Of a stretch of 64,000 nucleotides of DNA, positions 61,380-64,000 are shown one piece after another. The notes under the pieces are model-generated. The model had not been told where the DNA came from. It did no database searches and saw only the letters and a list, made by a program, of their open reading frames with translations. Position numbers and translations under genes: made by a program. The stretch's first letter is position 1. Every line of letters starts with the position of its first letter. Origin of the DNA: Streptomyces sp. NBC_01476 (GTDB lineage: Bacteria > Actinomycetota > Actinomycetes > Streptomycetales > Streptomycetaceae); assembly GCF_036227265.1 (NCBI RefSeq), contig NZ_CP109446.1, positions 6,082,001 to 6,146,000 on the forward strand, read 5' to 3'.

Positions 61380-63602
61380 GTGGAGAACGAGACCCACTAC
61401 GCCGAAGCCGTCATCGACAATGGCACCTTCGGCACCCGTACCATCCGCTTCGAGACGGGCCGCCTGGCCCGTCAGGCCGCCGGTTCCGCCGTGGCCTACC
61501 TGGACGACGACACCATGGTGCTCTCGGCCACCAGCGCCTCGAAGCAGCCCAAGGAGCACTTCGACTTCTTCCCCCTCACGGTGGACGTCGAGGAGCGCAT
61601 GTACGCGGCCGGCCGAATCCCCGGCTCCTTCTTCCGCCGCGAGGGCCGCCCGTCCGAGGACGCCATCCTCACCTGCCGGCTGATCGACCGCCCGCTGCGC
61701 CCGTCCTTCGTCAAGGGCCTGCGCAACGAGATCCAGGTCGTCTGCACGGTCATGGCGCTCAACCCCGACCACCTCTACGACGTGGTCGCCATCAACGCCG
61801 CCTCCTGCTCCACGCAGCTGGCCGGCCTGCCGTTCTCCGGCCCCATCGGCGGCGTCCGCGTCGCCCTGGTCAAGGGCCAGTGGGTGGCGTTCCCGACGCA
61901 CACCGAACTCGAGGACGCGGTCTTCGACATGGTGGTCGCCGGCCGCGTGCTCGACGACGGCGACGTCGCGATCATGATGGTGGAGGCCGAGGCCACCGCC
62001 AAGACCATCCAGCTGGTCGCGGGCGGCGCCGAGGCGCCGACCGAGGAGGTCGTGGCGAACGGCCTGGAGGCCGCCAAGCCGTTCATCAAGGTGCTCTGCA
62101 AGGCGCAGTCGGAGCTGGCCGTCAAGGCCGCCAAGCCCACCGGCGAGTTCCCGATCTTCCTGGACTACCAGGAGGACGTCTTCGAGGCGCTCGAGTCCGC
62201 GGTCACCGACGAACTGGCCCAGGCGCTCACCATCCCCGGCAAGCAGGCCCGCGAGGCCGAGCTCGACCGGGTGAAGGGGCTGGCCGCCGAGAAGCTGCTC
62301 CCGCAGTTCGAGGGCCGAGAGAAGGAGATCTCCGCGGCCTACCGCTCGCTGACCAAGAAGCTGGTCCGCCAGCGCGTCATCCGCGACAAGGTCCGTATCG
62401 ACGGCCGCGGTGTCACCGACATCCGCACCCTGGCCGCCGAGGTCGAGGCCATCCCGCGGGTGCACGGCTCGGCGCTCTTCGAGCGCGGTGAGACCCAGAT
62501 CCTGGGCGTCACCACGCTCAACATGCTCCGCATGGAGCAGCAGCTGGACACCCTCGCGCCCGAGACGCGCAAGCGGTACATGCACAACTACAACTTCCCG
62601 CCGTACTCCGTCGGCGAGACCGGCCGCGTCGGCTCCCCCAAGCGCCGCGAGATCGGCCACGGCGCCCTGGCCGAGCGCGCCCTGATCCCGGTGCTGCCGA
62701 CCCGCGAGGAGTTCCCCTACGCGATCCGGCAGGTCTCCGAGGCGCTGGGCTCCAACGGCTCCACCTCGATGGGCTCGGTCTGCGCCTCCACCATGTCGCT
62801 GCTGAACGCCGGTGTGCCGCTCAAGGCCCCCGTCGCCGGTATCGCCATGGGCCTGATCTCCCAGGAGATCGAGGGCGAGACGCACTACGTGGCGCTCACC
62901 GACATCCTCGGCGCCGAGGACGCGTTCGGCGACATGGACTTCAAGGTCGCCGGCACCAAGACCTTCGTCACCGCCCTCCAGCTCGACACCAAGCTGGACG
63001 GCATCCCGGCGTCGGTCCTGGCCGCGGCCCTCAAGCAGGCCCGCGACGCACGGCTGCACATCCTCGACGTCATGAACGAGGCCATCGACGTCCCGGACGA
63101 GATGTCCCCCAACGCGCCGCGGATCATCAGCATCAAGATCCCGGTGGACAAGATCGGTGAGGTCATCGGCCCCAAGGGCAAGATGATCAACCAGATCCAG
63201 GAGGACACCGGCGCCGACATCTCCATCGAGGACGACGGCACGGTGCTGATCGGCGCGACCGAGGGCTCCCAGGCCGAAGCCGCGCGCACGATGATCAACC
63301 AGATCGCCAACCCGACCATGCCCGAGGTCGGCGAGCGGTACCTGGGCACGGTCGTGAAGACCACCACCTTCGGCGCCTTCGTGTCGCTGATGCCGGGCAA
63401 GGACGGACTCCTGCACATCTCGCAGATCCGCAAGCTGGCCGGCGGCAAGCGCGTCGAGAACGTCGAGGACGTCCTCGGGGTCGGCGCCAAGGTGCAGGTC
63501 GAGATCGCCGAGATCGACCAGCGCGGCAAGCTCTCGCTGATCCCGGTCATCGACGGCGAGGACGACGCAGACGGCGACGTCAAGGACGAGTCGGCCCAGT
63601 GA
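61380..63602 (+). CDS. pnp: Polyribonucleotide nucleotidyltransferase (PNPase)
   Basis: A 740-residue PNPase starting at GTG 61380 behind GAGGAGA. Two RNase PH-like cores (about 10-235 and 340-560; FFPLTVDVEERMYAAGRIPG, TRRE-type PTREEFPYAIRQV, GSNGSTSMGSVC) flank a helical linker. A KH domain (IGPKGKMINQIQEDTGADIS, about 595-660) and an S1 domain (YLGTVVKTTTFGAFVSLMPG, about 665-735) follow. It degrades RNA 3'-5' with phosphate and in streptomycetes also makes RNA 3' tails. The stop overlaps the next start by four bases. Confidence 0.97.
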   Translation: MENETHYAEAVIDNGTFGTRTIRFETGRLARQAAGSAVAYLDDDTMVLSATSASKQPKEHFDFFPLTVDVEERMYAAGRIPGSFFRREGRPSEDAILTCRLIDRPLRPSFVKGLRNEIQVVCTVMALNPDHLYDVVAINAASCSTQLAGLPFSGPIGGVRVALVKGQWVAFPTHTELEDAVFDMVVAGRVLDDGDVAIMMVEAEATAKTIQLVAGGAEAPTEEVVANGLEAAKPFIKVLCKAQSELAVKAAKPTGEFPIFLDYQEDVFEALESAVTDELAQALTIPGKQAREAELDRVKGLAAEKLLPQFEGREKEISAAYRSLTKKLVRQRVIRDKVRIDGRGVTDIRTLAAEVEAIPRVHGSALFERGETQILGVTTLNMLRMEQQLDTLAPETRKRYMHNYNFPPYSVGETGRVGSPKRREIGHGALAERALIPVLPTREEFPYAIRQVSEALGSNGSTSMGSVCASTMSLLNAGVPLKAPVAGIAMGLISQEIEGETHYVALTDILGAEDAFGDMDFKVAGTKTFVTALQLDTKLDGIPASVLAAALKQARDARLHILDVMNEAIDVPDEMSPNAPRIISIKIPVDKIGEVIGPKGKMINQIQEDTGADISIEDDGTVLIGATEGSQAEAARTMINQIANPTMPEVGERYLGTVVKTTTFGAFVSLMPGKDGLLHISQIRKLAGGKRVENVEDVLGVGAKVQVEIAEIDQRGKLSLIPVIDGEDDADGDVKDESAQ

Positions 63603-64000
63603 CGACCCGCTCCACCGCAGTGACGGCCCGCCCCTCCACCAAGGGGCGGGCCGTCCGCACGCGGACCCTCCTGCCCGGCACCGACGGCATCGGCACGGTC
63701 CGCCGCAGCGTGCTCCCCGGCGGCCTGCGGGTCGTCACCGAGACCCTGCCGACGGTGCGCTCGGCGACCTTCGGCATCTGGGCCGGCGTCGGCTCCCGCG
63801 ACGAGACCCCGGCGCTCAACGGCGCCACCCACTACCTGGAACACCTGCTCTTCAAGGGCACTCCGCGGCGCAGCGCGCTCGCCATCTCCTCGGCCATCGA
63901 CATGGTCGGCGGCGAGATGAACGCCTTCACCGCCAAGGAGTACACCTGCTACTACGCGCGGGTGCTCGACACCGACCTGCCGCTGGCCATCGACGTGGTC
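63599..64000 (+). CDS. M16-family zinc metallopeptidase, truncated by window edge
   Basis: The first 134 codons of an M16 (pitrilysin/processing-peptidase-like) protein, open to the window edge. It starts at GTG 63599, overlapping the pnp stop (GTGA). The inverted zinc motif HYLEH (78-82) occurs in ATHYLEHLLFKGTPRRSA, and NAFTAKEYTCYYARVL, with the third ligand glutamate expected nearby, follows. A homologue directly after pnp is usual in actinobacteria. It probably degrades peptides in the cytoplasm; exact substrates are unknown. Confidence 0.92.
   Translation, partial: MTTRSTAVTARPSTKGRAVRTRTLLPGTDGIGTVRRSVLPGGLRVVTETLPTVRSATFGIWAGVGSRDETPALNGATHYLEHLLFKGTPRRSALAISSAIDMVGGEMNAFTAKEYTCYYARVLDTDLPLAIDVV

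Overview
The window is a stretch of chromosome from a very GC-rich actinomycete, almost certainly Streptomyces or a close relative. The evidence is GC-saturated third codon positions, frequent GTG starts, ATGA/GTGA overlaps between co-transcribed genes, and a conserved block running dxr-rseP-ispG-proS-rimP-nusA-ylxR-infB-rbfA-truB-ribF-rpsO-pnp that is typical of streptomycetes. I see no rRNA or tRNA gene, insertion sequence, prophage, CRISPR array or replication origin. The window opens inside a permease gene and closes inside an M16 peptidase gene.

Region 1 (1-27.8 kb) is catabolic. A degenerate ABC ATPase and its permease come first. Then a large set of genes looks like polyamine and GABA use: an Lrp regulator with a putrescine/omega-amino acid aminotransferase, divergent from a PatD-type aminobutyraldehyde dehydrogenase; a second PatD-type dehydrogenase heading a run with PotD, PotA, PotB, PotC and a PuuB-like FAD oxidase; a CoA-acylating semialdehyde dehydrogenase (MmsA type); GabT; a PucR-family regulator; a fourth aldehyde dehydrogenase; and a long acyl-CoA dehydrogenase. 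The promoters of the two PatD-type genes share a 42-bp bipartite motif, so they probably belong to one regulon. Placed among these genes are an adenosine-deaminase-like protein (possibly a futalosine-pathway enzyme) overlapping a glycerophosphodiesterase, a PAP2 phosphatase and an orphan VirD4/TraG-like ATPase.

Region 2 (27.9-45.3 kb) is core metabolism and translation: MEP isoprenoid enzymes (dxr, ispG) around a site-2 protease, two acetyltransferases and proS. A small minus-strand island follows (kinase, ferritin-like protein, lipoprotein) set in G-rich minisatellites. Next is the rimP-nusA-ylxR-infB-DUF503-rbfA-truB series, closed by a 19-bp-stem terminator. The infB leader holds three overlapping mini-ORFs built from an 11-bp repeat.

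Region 3 (45.6-53.7 kb), between truB and ribF, is the least understood part. It carries a 1209-residue protein with a degenerate trypsin-like domain, a variant NTPase and a helical-repeat tail; a PEP-synthase/rifampin-phosphotransferase-like enzyme overlapping a four-helix membrane protein; and a membrane-anchored tyrosine-phosphatase-like protein. If the window holds an undescribed system, this is the best candidate.

Region 4 (53.7-64 kb) has ribF, a NarL/LuxR-type two-component pair, a proline-rich MinD-like ATPase resembling EspI of type VII secretion loci (but with no esx/ecc genes beside it), then rpsO, pnp and an M16 peptidase.
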